From: Parvularculaceae bacterium
GTDB taxonomy: Bacteria; Pseudomonadota; Alphaproteobacteria; Caulobacterales; Parvularculaceae
Direction of reading: 5' to 3'
NCBI GenBank assembly: GCA_021776435.1
Contig: JAJFFW010000114.1
Coordinates: forward strand, 1-39,238
DNA: 39,238 bases
Part shown: positions 16,211 to 24,540 of the stretch, piece after piece
How positions within the stretch are numbered: position 1 is the stretch's first letter
Layout of the letters: each line of letters opens with the position of its first letter
Translations under genes and position numbers: made by a program
Notes under the pieces: model-generated
What the model was told of the DNA's origin: nothing
Databases searched by the model: none
What the model saw: the letters and a program-made list of their open reading frames with translations, nothing else

Positions 16211-18337
16211 TCAATCTTCAGATTTTTCCCTGACGATTTCCTTACCCGTCGCCTGGTCGACGATTTTCATCGACAGACGAACCTTGCCGCGGTCGTCAAA
16301 GCCAAGCAGCTTCACGAAGATTTCGTCGCCTTCTTTAACAACATCGGTGACTTTCTCCGGCCGTCCATCATTGAGTTGAGAGATGTGCACAAGACCATCG
16401 CGCGGCCCGAAGAAATTCACAAACGCCCCGAAGTCCATCGTCTTGACAACTTTGCCTTTGTAGATCTCTCCAACTTCCGGCTCCGCGACGATTGAATGGA
16501 TCCACTTATGAGCGGCATCGATTGCCGCCTTATCACTAGACGCAATCTTGATAAGGCCTTCATCGTCGATATTAATTTTCGCGCCGGTCTCTTCCACAAT
16601 CTGGCGGATGATCTTGCCGCCAGAACCAATGACTTCACGAATCTTGTCTTTAGCTATCTGCATCGTCTCAATCCGCGGCGCATAATCGCCGAGATCATCA
16701 CGAGCGTGATCAAGGGCTTTGCTCATCTCATCGAGAATGTGCATGCGCCCATCCTTTGCCTGATCAAGCGCAATCTTCATGATGTCTTCTGTGATGCCCG
16801 CGATCTTGATGTCCATCTGCAATGACGTGACGCCTTGATCCGTACCCGCGACTTTGAAGTCCATGTCGCCAAGGTGGTCTTCGTCGCCAAGGATATCCGA
16901 AAGAACCGCGAAGCGCTCGCCTTCAAGGATCAGCCCCATGGCGATCCCGGCGACCGGACGTTTCACAGGCACGCCAGCATCCATCAACGCCAGTGATGAA
17001 CCACACACCGTCGCCATCGACGACGAGCCGTTAGATTCGGTTATCTCTGAAACCAGGCGAATGACGTAAGGAAATTCTTCCTGACTAGGAATAACCGCCT
17101 TCATAGCGCGCCAGGCCAGTTTCCCGTGGCCAATCTCACGACGCCCGGTAAAGCCCATGCGACCGACTTCCCCGACCGAATAAGGGGGGAAGTTGTAATG
17201 CAGCATGAACGTTTCTTTATAGGTGCCCGCGAGTGCGTCAATAAACTGTTCGTCATCGCCTGTGCCAAGCGTTGCGACAACCAGCGCTTGGGTTTCGCCA
17301 CGTGTAAACAGTGACGACCCGTGTGTGCGCGGCAGAACGCCAGCCTCGGCGACGATAGGACGAACTGTTTTGGTATCGCGCCCGTCAATGCGCTCGCCGG
17401 TGTCGAGAATGCCACCCCGAACGATGTCGGATTCAATCGCCTTGAAAAGTCCGGCGACAACGCTTTTGTCGAGAGCGTTTTCATCCTCTTCCGAACACAG
17501 CGCTTCCAGCACTTTATTCTTTGCTTCGCCTAGCTTTTCCTGACGAACTTGTTTTACGCGCTCTTTATAGGCGGCGACAACGTCAGATTCGACCAGGTCG
17601 CGGACTTTACCGGCGTGCTCAGAATGATCTGCAGCTGCGAATTCCCACGGCTCCTTGGCGCTTTCTTCGGCGAAATCGATAATGAAGTTGATGGCGTCTT
17701 TCGCCGCCTTATGGCCAAAAACGACTGCGCCTAGCATGACGTCTTCCGAAAGTTCTTTCGCTTCGGATTCAACCATCATCACAGCATCCGCCGTGCCCAC
17801 CATAACCAGATCGAGTGCAGTTTCCGACATTTCATCGATTTGCGGGTTCAATGCATATTCGCCATTAATGTAACCAACGCGGGCGGCGCCGATCGGACCC
17901 AAGAAGGGAATGCCGGAAATCGTAAGCGCCGCTGATACGGCAATCAGCGCGACCATATCCGGATCATTTTCCATGTCATGCGAGAGAACCTGGGCGACAA
18001 CCAGAACTTCGTTTTTAAACCCTTTAGCGAAAAGCGGACGGATCGGCCGGTCAATAAGGCGCGACGTCAGTGTCTCTTTTTCGGTAGGACGGGCTTCACG
18101 TTTGAAATAACCGCCTGGCACCCGGCCGGCGGCATAATAACGTTCCTGGTAATGAACGGTCAGCGGGAAGAAATCGAAATTGGGGTTGGCCGTCTTGGCG
18201 CCAACGACAGTAGCGAGAACGGATGTTTCGCCATAGGTCGCGAGCACAGCGCCGTCTGCCTGACGCGCAACACGCCCGGTTTCGAGCGTCAATGTGCGCC
18301 CGCCCCATTCCATCGATTTTTTGGTGATATTAAACAT
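16211..18337 (-). CDS. pnp: polynucleotide phosphorylase
   Basis: A 708 aa PNPase, the phosphorolytic 3'-5' exonuclease of the RNA degradosome. The two RNase PH domains are complete: the first begins [22 protein letters not shown] with the [21 protein letters not shown] block, and the second carries [17 protein letters not shown] and the active-site [12 protein letters not shown]-like segment (read here as [14 protein letters not shown]). The KH domain ([15 protein letters not shown]) and the S1 domain ([33 protein letters not shown]) close the protein. Length is normal. It ends the backbone cluster and converges on a strong terminator. Unlike the usual rpsO-pnp pair, it is separated from rpsO by a dehydrogenase gene. 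Confidence 0.98.
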   Translation of the reverse strand: MFNITKKSMEWGGRTLTLETGRVARQADGAVLATYGETSVLATVVGAKTANPNFDFFPLTVHYQERYYAAGRVPGGYFKREARPTEKETLTSRLIDRPIRPLFAKGFKNEVLVVAQVLSHDMENDPDMVALIAVSAALTISGIPFLGPIGAARVGYINGEYALNPQIDEMSETALDLVMVGTADAVMMVESEAKELSEDVMLGAVVFGHKAAKDAINFIIDFAEESAKEPWEFAAADHSEHAGKVRDLVESDVVAAYKERVKQVRQEKLGEAKNKVLEALCSEEDENALDKSVVAGLFKAIESDIVRGGILDTGERIDGRDTKTVRPIVAEAGVLPRTHGSSLFTRGETQALVVATLGTGDDEQFIDALAGTYKETFMLHYNFPPYSVGEVGRMGFTGRREIGHGKLAWRAMKAVIPSQEEFPYVIRLVSEITESNGSSSMATVCGSSLALMDAGVPVKRPVAGIAMGLILEGERFAVLSDILGDEDHLGDMDFKVAGTDQGVTSLQMDIKIAGITEDIMKIALDQAKDGRMHILDEMSKALDHARDDLGDYAPRIETMQIAKDKIREVIGSGGKIIRQIVEETGAKINIDDEGLIKIASSDKAAIDAAHKWIHSIVAEPEVGEIYKGKVVKTMDFGAFVNFFGPRDGLVHISQLNDGRPEKVTDVVKEGDEIFVKLLGFDDRGKVRLSMKIVDQATGKEIVREKSED

Positions 18338-18431
18338 GTTTATCTCTTCTCTTTTTCATAAAGCGCCGTACGCGGATCGTTCGGCGCGCGGGGTATGTAA
18401 CCGCTATTGGAGAGGTTAGCGCCAGCACCCC

Positions 18432-18571
18432 ATCCTTCGCGACGCGCCGTCCGCATTCGGTCGAATGCGACTGCCGCTCCTCAGGATGAGAAACTGCTTT
18501 TCCCGATATCTTCCAACCCTCATCCTGAGGAGGCTTTTTCGATCTTGATCGAAAAAGCCGTCGCGAAGGAT
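18432..18571. repeat. nested palindromic intergenic element upstream of pnp
   Basis: ATCCTTCGCGACG (18432-18444) has its exact complement at 18559-18571. Inside lie CTCCTCAGGATGAG (18477-18490) with its complement at 18519-18532, GCATTCG-GT-CGAATGC, and TTTTTCGATC-TT-GATCGAAAAA. The whole element folds into a branched structure in the 294 bp gap between the dehydrogenase and pnp. It resembles repeated alphaproteobacterial mosaic elements and would be part of any rpsO-pnp read-through RNA. Confidence 0.75.
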
Positions 18572-18631
18572 CGGCAAAAAAGCACTGTCCTGTAAAACAA
18601 TAAGCGACCCGGTTGGGCCGCAAAACTTCTC

Positions 18632-19393
18632 CTATCTCGGTTGCATTCTGATGGCGCCGTCAATTCGTATGACGGCGCCGTTAATCATTGTGTTGCGGCA
18701 TATTTCGACCGCAAGGGACGCGTATTCTTCTGGTTTGCCGAGACGCTTTGGAAAAGGAACCATAGCGGCAAGGGCGTCTTGAACTTTCTGTTCCATGCCC
18801 GCCATCATCGGTGTCCAGAATATTCCCGGCGCAATCGTATTCACACGCACGCCCATATTCATGAGGTCGCGGGCGATCGGCAGTGTCATAGCGGCGACGC
18901 CGCCCTTGGACGCGGCATAGGCCGCCTGGCCGATCTGACCCTCGAAGGCCGCGACAGAGGCGGTGTTGATGACAACGCCGCGCTCACCGTCTTCGAGGGG
19001 CTCGAGGGTTTCCATCGCTTCCGTCACAAGACGGATGCAATTAAACGAGCCAGCCAGATTGATGTCGAGCACCTTCTTGAAGCTCTCCAGCCGGTGGGGA
19101 CCCTTTTTGCCGATTGTTTTCTCGCCAATCGCGATACCTGCGCAATTGACCAGAATGCGGGGCGCGCCAATCGCAGCAATTGTTTTTTCAACACCGGCTT
19201 TGACGCTCGCCTCGCCGGAGACATCAACGGTGCAAAAAACGCCGCCGAGTTCCGCCGCAAGCGCCTCGCCTTTATCCGCGTTGAGGTCCCAGAGCGCAAC
19301 CTTGACGCCTTGCTCGTGCAGCGCGCGCGCAGTTGCCGCGCCCAAGCCCGATGCACCGCCGGTGATGACCGCACTGGCTCCTGAAAATTTCAT
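18632..19393 (-). CDS. short-chain dehydrogenase (3-hydroxyacyl-CoA dehydrogenase type II-like)
   Basis: A 253 aa classical short-chain dehydrogenase. The cofactor motif TGGASGLG is at 11-18, NCAG at 83-86, catalytic Ser146 in NTASVAAFEGQIGQ, and Tyr159-x3-Lys163. Asp36 after the second strand (ALWDLN) favours NAD. The segment EGQIGQAAYAASKGGVAAMTLPIARDL and the end GAVIRIDGAIRMQPR are characteristic of the HSD17B10-like 3-hydroxy-2-methylbutyryl/3-hydroxyacyl-CoA dehydrogenases. That substrate class is inferred from similarity. It interrupts the usual rpsO-pnp pair, 22 bp after rpsO, so it is likely transcribed with rpsO. Confidence 0.9.
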   Translation of the reverse strand: MKFSGASAVITGGASGLGAATARALHEQGVKVALWDLNADKGEALAAELGGVFCTVDVSGEASVKAGVEKTIAAIGAPRILVNCAGIAIGEKTIGKKGPHRLESFKKVLDINLAGSFNCIRLVTEAMETLEPLEDGERGVVINTASVAAFEGQIGQAAYAASKGGVAAMTLPIARDLMNMGVRVNTIAPGIFWTPMMAGMEQKVQDALAAMVPFPKRLGKPEEYASLAVEICRNTMINGAVIRIDGAIRMQPR

Positions 19394-19415
19394 AGCGTTC
19401 TCCTTGCTCGGCGCT

Positions 19416-19685
19416 CTAGCGGCGCAGGCCGAGTTCCGCGATCAGCTTTTTGTAACGAAGTTCGTCATGGCGCTTCACGTAATCGAGAAGGCGGCGACGC
19501 AAAGAGACCATTTTCAACAGCCCGCGGCGCGAGTGATTGTCTTTCTTGTGGTCCTTGAAGTGCTCGGTGAGGTTGGTGATGCGCTCCGACAGGATCGCAA
19601 TCTGAACGTCCGGTGAGCCCGTATCGCCTTCTTTTTGCGCAAATTTCTTGATGAGTTCGGCCTTACGGCCAACCGTAATCGACAT
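19416..19685 (-). CDS. rpsO: 30S ribosomal protein S15
   Basis: An 89 aa S15, exactly the normal length. It carries the invariant segments [33 protein letters not shown] and [16 protein letters not shown]. The frame is open far upstream to 19934, but that extension is proline-rich and non-homologous. The ATG at 19685 has GGAG close upstream and gives the canonical start [13 protein letters not shown] promoter and a stem-loop lie in its leader (separate entries), consistent with autogenous control by S15, which is known for several S15 leaders. Confidence 0.98.
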   Translation of the reverse strand: MSITVGRKAELIKKFAQKEGDTGSPDVQIAILSERITNLTEHFKDHKKDNHSRRGLLKMVSLRRRLLDYVKRHDELRYKKLIAELGLRR

Positions 19686-19698
19686 AATACTTCTCCGC

Positions 19699-19733
19699 GG
19701 CGTCCCTGAATATGGCGGCCCCGCCGGGACGCC
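19699..19733 (-). promoter_or_regulatory. rpsO leader stem-loop, candidate S15 autoregulatory element
   Basis: GGCGTCCC (19699-19706) and GGGACGCC (19726-19733) pair perfectly, enclosing a second GC hairpin (GGCGG-CC-CCGCC, 19714-19725). The structure ends two bases from the GGAG ribosome binding site of rpsO, the place where S15-binding leader structures act in other bacteria. The pairing is direct; S15 binding is inferred. Confidence 0.5.
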
Positions 19734-19761
19734 GTCCAGCAGGGTCGAAGAATTTGTGGGG

Positions 19762-19790
19762 CTTATGGGGGAAAAGGGGAAAGAAGGCAA
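19762..19790 (-). promoter_or_regulatory. rpsO promoter
   Basis: Read on the minus strand, TTGCCT (19785-19790) and CATAAG (19762-19767) are 17 bp apart. This predicts a start near 19755 and a leader of about 70 bases containing the stem-loop ahead of rpsO. It would free rpsO from read-through of the mer operon just upstream. Confidence 0.45.
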
Positions 19791-19893
19791 GGGTTGCCCA
19801 ACAGCCTTTTGCGCCGCGCCCGCTCCCCTCGCGCGGTCGCAGCGCGGCGTCTCGTCGCCGGGGGTTGTCCCGATTGGGCCGCGTGTCTGCACT

Positions 19894-21321
19894 TTATCCC
19901 GCGCAGCACGAAAGTTTGGAAACGTCCTTTCCAAAACCCTGGGCCGCCAATTTCAAGCCTTCAACGGTCGTTAGATAGGGAAATATCGTCTCGCCCAGCT
20001 CCTTGGCGGTCATTCCAAATTTGATGGCGAGAGCGGCGGTCTGAATGCTGTCCGCGCCTTCCGGCGCCAGAATATGCGCGCCCAATAGCCGGTCGCTCGC
20101 TTCATCGGCCACAAGTTTTATCAACCCGCGCGTATCGCGGGCGGCGAGCGCGCGGGGAACATGCTCCAGTCCCAGGAACGATGTCTTGACCTCATAACCG
20201 GCGGCTGCCGCCGCCGCCTCCGTCAACCCAACAGAGGCGACCTGTGGATCGGTGAAAACCACGGATGGCATTGCGCTGTTGTCATAGGAATGGTTGTTGC
20301 TGTTAAGAGCGTTTTTCGCTGCGAGTTTCGCTCCGTAAGCGGCCATATAAACAAACATATCCGAACCCGTCACATCGCCGGCGGCGTAGATGCTCGCGTT
20401 TGTGGACTGCATATGCTGATTGACTTTGACGCCGCCGTTTCTCAACATCTCAACGCCCAGATCCTCCAGACCCAGTTTTGCGGTGTTCGGTTTGCGGCCG
20501 GTTGCAACGAGAAGCTTTTCAGCCTCTATGTTTTGCTCGCCATCCTTGCTCTTGCAATAAAGTTTAACGCGGGCGCCCGACTGCTCGATCTTTTGATATC
20601 CGACCCCGGCGCAGACCGTAATGCCTTCGCCCTCAAGGGCGCTTTGCAGGGCCTTACTGATCTCCGGCTCCATATCCGGCAACAGTCGGCTCCGGCAACA
20701 AATCGTCACCTTCACGCCGGCGCGCGCGAACATCTGGCCAAGTTCGCACCCGATCACGCCGCCGCCAATAACCAGCAGTGATTGGGGTGCGGCGTCGAGA
20801 TCAAGCGCCTCGGTGCTGTTTAAATGGGAAACGTTTTCAATACCCGGTATTGGCGGGACAGATGACGACGAACCGGTCGCGATGATCGTTTTACCGGCCT
20901 TGATGTCAGCCCCTCCGACGATAACAACGCCGCCGTCCTTAAGGCGGGCCTTGCCTTCCAGATAGGCGACGTTGTTATATTCAGGCAGCAGATCAATATA
21001 TTTCTTTTGCCGAAGCGTGGAAACAAGGTCATCTTTATCAGCGATCACTTTGCTCCAATCCGTGATATGCGCTTCGCCGACAACGCCTTGAAAACGCTTA
21101 GCAGCACGCGCCCCATGCAGCGCTTCAGCCATACGGATCATGGTTTTCGACGGCACGCAGCCGACATTGACGCATGTGCCGCCAATCGTCCCATGACTAA
21201 TTAGAGCAACCTGCGCGCCCTGTTCCGCCGCCGTGATGGCGGCGGAAAACCCGGCGGAGCCGGCGCCGATCACAGCCAGATCGTAAGCGCCTGATTTGTT
21301 GGGCGGACAGCAGTCAGACAT
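19894..21321 (-). CDS. merA: mercuric reductase
   Basis: A 475 aa MerA, the cytosolic FAD-dependent enzyme that reduces Hg(II) to volatile Hg(0) with NADPH. The FAD motif GAGSAG is near residue 19. The redox pair is Cys50/Cys55 in [13 protein letters not shown], the second dinucleotide motif is [12 protein letters not shown], and the C-terminal vicinal pair Cys472-Cys473 (LSCCAG) is the metal-binding pair that separates MerA from lipoamide or glutathione reductases. The N-terminal HMA metal-binding domain found in many MerAs is absent; only Cys4-Cys5 remain there. It is the last gene of merT-merP-merA. A 156 bp gap with a small hairpin (CAGCC/GGCTG) separates it from merP. Confidence 0.95.
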   Translation of the reverse strand: MSDCCPPNKSGAYDLAVIGAGSAGFSAAITAAEQGAQVALISHGTIGGTCVNVGCVPSKTMIRMAEALHGARAAKRFQGVVGEAHITDWSKVIADKDDLVSTLRQKKYIDLLPEYNNVAYLEGKARLKDGGVVIVGGADIKAGKTIIATGSSSSVPPIPGIENVSHLNSTEALDLDAAPQSLLVIGGGVIGCELGQMFARAGVKVTICCRSRLLPDMEPEISKALQSALEGEGITVCAGVGYQKIEQSGARVKLYCKSKDGEQNIEAEKLLVATGRKPNTAKLGLEDLGVEMLRNGGVKVNQHMQSTNASIYAAGDVTGSDMFVYMAAYGAKLAAKNALNSNNHSYDNSAMPSVVFTDPQVASVGLTEAAAAAAGYEVKTSFLGLEHVPRALAARDTRGLIKLVADEASDRLLGAHILAPEGADSIQTAALAIKFGMTAKELGETIFPYLTTVEGLKLAAQGFGKDVSKLSCCAG

Positions 21322-21477
21322 TTCGGTTTTCCTTTATTCGGATCGCATCGTGCGAACCGCGCAACAAATACGCTCAATCTTTCACGCATATGACAGAGCT
21401 GGGCGCGGGAAACTGCAAATCACCCCCTCACCAGCCTCACACGGCTGATGTCGATTGCCAGACCTCGCCGATGACAA

Positions 21478-21816
21478 TTAGGCGTCGGTCACGCTTGCCG
21501 GGTACCCGGCATTCGTCGACGCTTCAGTGATTTGGTCAACCGTCGCTGTTGACGGGTCATAAACGACCGTCGCCGTTTTGGCGTCGAAATCGACATCAAC
21601 CGAGCGGACGCCTTCTACTTTTTCCATCGCTTTTTTCACCGTAATAGGGCACATTGCGCATGTCATATTGGCGATGGCGAATGTTTGTGTGCGTTCTTTG
21701 ACGCTCTCTTCCGTTGCAGAGGCCGTCGCATTGCTCGAAGAAGCCATGCTGGCTACCGCGACGCCAGCAATCGCCAGCGCGGCGACGGTGGTAAACATAA
21801 TCAGTGGTCGTTTCAT
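21478..21816 (-). CDS. merP: MerP-type periplasmic mercury-binding protein
   Basis: A 112 aa exported protein with a signal peptide (1-22) and one heavy-metal-associated domain. The metal site is MTCAMCPITVKKAM with Cys53 and Cys56, the MerP form of the HMA motif, followed by VEGVRSVDVDFDAKTATVVYD. It would pass Hg(II) from the periplasm to MerT. A 20-residue Ser/Ala/Thr-rich linker precedes the domain, making it longer than the usual 91 aa. It is 15 bp downstream of merT. Confidence 0.93.
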   Translation of the reverse strand: MKRPLIMFTTVAALAIAGVAVASMASSSNATASATEESVKERTQTFAIANMTCAMCPITVKKAMEKVEGVRSVDVDFDAKTATVVYDPSTATVDQITEASTNAGYPASVTDA

Positions 21817-21831
21817 TTTACGTCTCCATTC

Positions 21832-22233
21832 CTAATAAAACCAGGGCGCCCAAAAATCGATTGTTGCGGCGAGTGCAACGAGCGCTGTCGCGCCCCATAA
21901 TACGACTTGGGTGATCAAGCTTGATTGCGGGCGCGCGCAATAAGACCCCTCTTCACAGGCAGGTTTTTTTCGAAAGTAGACCTGCCAAAAGCCAAGCCCG
22001 AGGAAGATCAGCGTTATGGTGATGAAATACGGTTTATAAGGCTCAAGCGCAGTTAAATTACCAATCCATGCGCCGGATACGCCCAAGCTGACCAGAATAA
22101 GCGGGCCTATGCAGCAGCTCGACGCGAGGACCGCGCCGACGACGCCGCCTGTCGCCAGCCATTTTTTTCCTTGCGGGGCAGGCGCTTGTTCATCCATTCG
22201 CATTCTTTGGTTTCCGCCTTCGCTATCACTCAT
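21832..22233 (-). CDS. merT: mercuric transport protein MerT
   Basis: An inner-membrane mercury importer with three hydrophobic segments. The first carries the vicinal cysteines in VLASSCCIGPLILVSLGVSGAWIGNL, and a second pair CEEGSYC lies in the cytosolic loop. The frame is open to an ATG at 22266, but that codon lies inside the -10 element of the mer promoter and so cannot be used. Starts at 22233, 22203 or 22197 remain; none has a strong ribosome binding site. 22197 gives the length closest to classic MerT (116 aa), while 22233 gives 133 aa. It is first in merT-merP-merA and divergent from merR. Confidence 0.92.
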   Translation of the reverse strand: MSDSEGGNQRMRMDEQAPAPQGKKWLATGGVVGAVLASSCCIGPLILVSLGVSGAWIGNLTALEPYKPYFITITLIFLGLGFWQVYFRKKPACEEGSYCARPQSSLITQVVLWGATALVALAATIDFWAPWFY

Positions 22234-22264
22234 ACCGAATCTGTCTCGACGATCGCATTTCTCC

Positions 22265-22295
22265 ATGATAGGGTCTGTAGCAACTACAGGATCAA
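22265..22295 (-). promoter_or_regulatory. mer promoter with MerR operator
   Basis: On the minus strand TTGATC (22290-22295) and TATCAT (22265-22270) are separated by 19 bp, the over-long spacer typical of MerR-activated promoters. The spacer contains the dyad CTGTAG-TTG-CTACAG. It drives merT-merP-merA; divergent merR starts 10 bp beyond the -35. MerR would repress without Hg(II) and untwist the DNA to activate with it, as known for the Tn501/Tn21 system. Confidence 0.88.
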
Positions 22296-22304
22296 GGAGT
22301 TTTT

Positions 22305-22727
22305 TTGACTGTCACCTTCACGGTTTCGAGAGAGGTTATTCGGCGCGGCGAGCTTGCAAAGCGATCCGGGTGCAATATTGAAACGATCAGATATTACGAG
22401 AAAATCGGTCTTTTACCGCCACCGGCGCGAAATGAAGGCGGGCACCGTCTATACTCCGAAAAGGACCAGGTGCGTCTGAGATTCCTGATGCGCTGCCGAG
22501 AGCTGGGTTTTTCTATCGATGAATTGCGCAGCCTTCTGTCTCTGGTGGATAGCGGCGCATATTCCTGCGGTGAAATCCATGCGCTGACAATGGATCACCT
22601 AACAAGCATCCGCCAAAAAATTACCGATTTAAAAAAGCTTGAGCGGACGTTGAAGACAATCTCCGCCGATTGCGAAGACGGTACGACGCCGGAGTGTCCA
22701 ATTATCGACACTCTTTTGGAACCATGA
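22305..22727 (+). CDS. merR: MerR family mercury-responsive regulator
   Basis: A 140 aa MerR-type regulator. The winged helix has RRGELAKRSGCNIETIRYYEKIGLLPPP and HRLYSEKDQVRLRFLMRCRELGFSIDELRSLL. The metal-binding cysteines are all present: Cys88 (YSCGE), Cys123 and Cys131 (CEDGTTPEC). The last two are seven residues apart, one fewer than in Tn501 MerR. The start codon is TTG at 22305 with AAGGAG five bases before it; no ATG is available nearby. It is divergent from merT across a 19 bp-spacer promoter, the standard mer arrangement. Confidence 0.92.
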   Translation: MTVTFTVSREVIRRGELAKRSGCNIETIRYYEKIGLLPPPARNEGGHRLYSEKDQVRLRFLMRCRELGFSIDELRSLLSLVDSGAYSCGEIHALTMDHLTSIRQKITDLKKLERTLKTISADCEDGTTPECPIIDTLLEP

Positions 22728-22780
22728 TTTTCGGCAATCTTAATGCCGGACACTTCCGTCCGACAAAAGACGTTGCCCGG

Positions 22781-22823
22781 CCTACAAATTAAACACTCTG
22801 GTAGGTTTCAGCTTTAGTCCGAC
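22781..22823. repeat. displaced copy of the truB 3' end (direct repeat, copy A)
   Basis: A 43 bp segment identical at 37 positions to 24498-24540. Read on the minus strand it encodes GLKLKPTRVFNL and a TAG stop, almost the same as the true end of TruB (GLKLKPVRVFNL). The stop codon of the LuxR-type gene falls inside it in another frame. It is best explained as an att-like footprint 1717 bp from the functional truB end. Confidence 0.8.
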
Positions 22824-23554
22824 TGATTGACCGAAGCATCGACAATATCGGCTGCGAAGAATTCATGCGTCTGCAGACCAGTGATGATCGCATGCAGCTT
22901 GTTTCTGACCCTCAACTTACGTTTTGCGTTCTCGATATGGGCGTGAACGGTATTCGGGCTGATACTAAACAGTCGCCCGGTGTCTTTTTCGGTGTATCCT
23001 TGGCCAGCGGCAATCAGGCATTCCCGTTCCCGACGCGTCAAGATGTTACCTTTCTTTTTGACCGTTGTTGCGGGCGATGCTTGATGCGGGTCCAGTTTCT
23101 CAAGGCAATAAGAATAAATGAGACTCAGTTCGACTGACGACAAAGCCCTCTTCACTCCGGTTACTGAAGTGGCAATCAAGGTTCCCTCAGCGCCTCGAAA
23201 CGGAAGAAAATATGCGAAATCAACACCTTCCGTTCGAAGCGCTTCAAAATAGGCGTTGACATCATAGTCATCCGATGTCGCGAATTCATAATCGAAGAGA
23301 TTGAAGGGTGCGTGTTGATGTCGCGCGATGATCGGCGCTGGATGTTTGTTTTTTTCCACAAGCCGGTCGCATAATACATTGATCGGGTGGGAAGGTCTCG
23401 GTTGACAATCGCCGTGCTTTTGCTGAGCGCCGTTTTCGTTTTCGAAAACGATGCAGCCGTGATCCAGTTTGCTCTTAGTGAAAATCCTTCCGATTTTCTG
23501 TGCAAACGTTTCCACTTCCAGAGAGGATGACCCCATTACGATATTCGTCCTCAT
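22814..23554 (-). CDS. LuxR-type transcriptional regulator
   Basis: A 246 aa regulator with a C-terminal LuxR/GerE helix-turn-helix (about 167-230): LTRRERECLIAAGQGYTEKDTGRLFSISPNTVHAHIENAKRKL. The N-terminal half may be an autoinducer-binding-like domain (segment YFEALRTEGVDFAYFLPFRGAEG), but the usual Trp/Tyr/Asp ligand residues are not clear, and no LuxI gene is seen. The last codons (QSD) and stop lie within the duplicated truB end, so the C-terminus was shaped by the insertion. The start at 23554 or the ATG at 23536 are both possible. It is divergent from the 131 aa gene across 357 bp. Confidence 0.8.
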   Translation of the reverse strand: MRTNIVMGSSSLEVETFAQKIGRIFTKSKLDHGCIVFENENGAQQKHGDCQPRPSHPINVLCDRLVEKNKHPAPIIARHQHAPFNLFDYEFATSDDYDVNAYFEALRTEGVDFAYFLPFRGAEGTLIATSVTGVKRALSSVELSLIYSYCLEKLDPHQASPATTVKKKGNILTRRERECLIAAGQGYTEKDTGRLFSISPNTVHAHIENAKRKLRVRNKLHAIITGLQTHEFFAADIVDASVNQSD

Positions 23555-23911
23555 TCAAGTGTTTGGCTGCTTCCAAGCCAATTAGTCACTCGTAGTTTTC
23601 ATTAATTCCCACACCGCGAATTCAACCTGGCACGCGCTGTTGATCGAGGTTTAGTGACAGTGTGAGACGATAGCTCTTCTTATTATAATTCAATCACACA
23701 AAATACCTTCGGTTCAACCTGGAGTTAGAGCTTTTTCCCAAAGAAAAATCACTAGCCGAATCTGGTTATTCTGCCATGAAAATCAATCAATCAATCATTT
23801 CCAATTAGTTGATAAAGGGGATTGGGCTCTCGTCAAAATTGAGCCCTACTGATCAATCAATAATTCGGAAGTCAAACTCACCAAAAAAGCAATCAATCCC
23901 TGGAGAGATCA
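23555..23911. promoter_or_regulatory. AT-rich divergent control region with ATCA repeats
   Basis: This 357 bp gap lies between the divergent LuxR-type and 131 aa genes. It holds AATC repeated four times at 23781-23796, further ATCAATCAA units at about 23851 and 23890, and a TATAAT at 23684-23689. The stem-loop GGGCTC (23824-23829) / GAGCCC (23841-23846) sits ahead of the plus-strand gene. I see no ORF of note. The repeats could be binding sites for the adjacent regulator. Confidence 0.45.
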
Positions 23912-24307
23912 ATGCAAACAAACAAAGAAAAATTGCTTCAAATTGATTTGGATCAAGATTACCATGAAAATCACAATTTCGTCAACAAGAATTTCACATC
24001 CAGCGAAACCGTTTCTGTCTCTGATTTGTGCACAGACGCCGGAGCCCTTCTTTCTTCAATGACAGATCCTGCATACGTTCCCCACGTCACTGATCTGGAC
24101 TGCACGCCCGATATGGATGAAATTTGGGGGGAAATAGAGAAATGTACGCGTACGCTCGCGCGGGCGCCTTCGGTTTCCTTCGCCGATATTGTTGGGAAAA
24201 TCCATATCTGGCGTCATGTCGCGCCGGACGAGGAAGGCGACGAATCCACGATCGACGAAATATTGCTTACGTCGATCATGCTCGATGTCGAGCGCCTGAT
24301 TGGCTAA
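23912..24307 (+). CDS. 131-residue acidic protein (hypothetical)
   Basis: A strongly acidic soluble protein without signal peptide or membrane segment. The first 45 residues are Asn/Asp/Glu-rich and low complexity (QIDLDQDYHENHNFVNKNF); the second half looks folded and helical (DEIWGEIEKCTRTLARAPSVSF, STIDEILLTSIMLDVERLIG). Three cysteines. The ribosome binding site GGAGAG lies six bases before the ATG, which makes it a credible gene. It is divergent from the LuxR-type regulator and is the only other cargo of the repeat-bounded segment, so it may be the regulator's target. No family recognised. Confidence 0.7.
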   Translation: MQTNKEKLLQIDLDQDYHENHNFVNKNFTSSETVSVSDLCTDAGALLSSMTDPAYVPHVTDLDCTPDMDEIWGEIEKCTRTLARAPSVSFADIVGKIHIWRHVAPDEEGDESTIDEILLTSIMLDVERLIG

Positions 24308-24497
24308 GGGCGAGTGCTTTAGGCGCCTGACCTGACATGATATGATATGAATACATATGCAGATGCTGAACGAATCCGTCACAACGCAAAAAACGGAAAT
24401 CATTGGGCCAGCCGCATCACCGTTGACCCGGGACAGTCCGCCATCTGGGAATTCAATTAGTCTCTTTTGTCAGATGCGCATACGCCCCTATGCTCCC

Positions 24498-24540
24498 CCT
24501 ACAAATTAAACACCCTGACCGGTTTCAACTTTAGTCCGTC
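24498..24540. repeat. functional truB 3' end (direct repeat, copy B)
   Basis: The last 14 codons of truB with its TAG stop, matched at 37 of 43 positions by the copy at 22781-22823. The identity ends at the same base on both sides, as expected of a recombination site. Confidence 0.8.

Larger units (their letters stand above)
22781..24540. mobile_element. small putative integrated element at the truB 3' end
   Basis: The segment is bounded by direct repeats of the last 14 codons of truB. It carries only a LuxR-type regulator gene and a divergent unknown gene, with AT-rich intergenic DNA unlike the neighbours. No integrase or transposase is inside, so it would be a remnant or a non-autonomous cassette. 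Target-gene 3'-end duplication is the usual outcome of site-specific integration, but tandem duplication followed by deletion is an alternative. Confidence 0.5.

Noticed and set aside
19686-19934. Upstream extension of the rpsO frame
   Set aside because: It is proline-rich, has no similarity to S15, overlaps the end of merA, and the ATG at 19685 has a proper ribosome binding site and canonical start.
22814-23554. Quorum-sensing LuxR/LuxI system
   Set aside because: No luxI-type synthase is present, and the ligand-domain signature residues are not convincingly seen, so only a LuxR-type regulator is claimed.
23781-23900. Possible CRISPR-like repeats (AATC/ATCA units)
   Set aside because: The units are four bases long and irregularly spaced, with no spacer structure and no cas genes.
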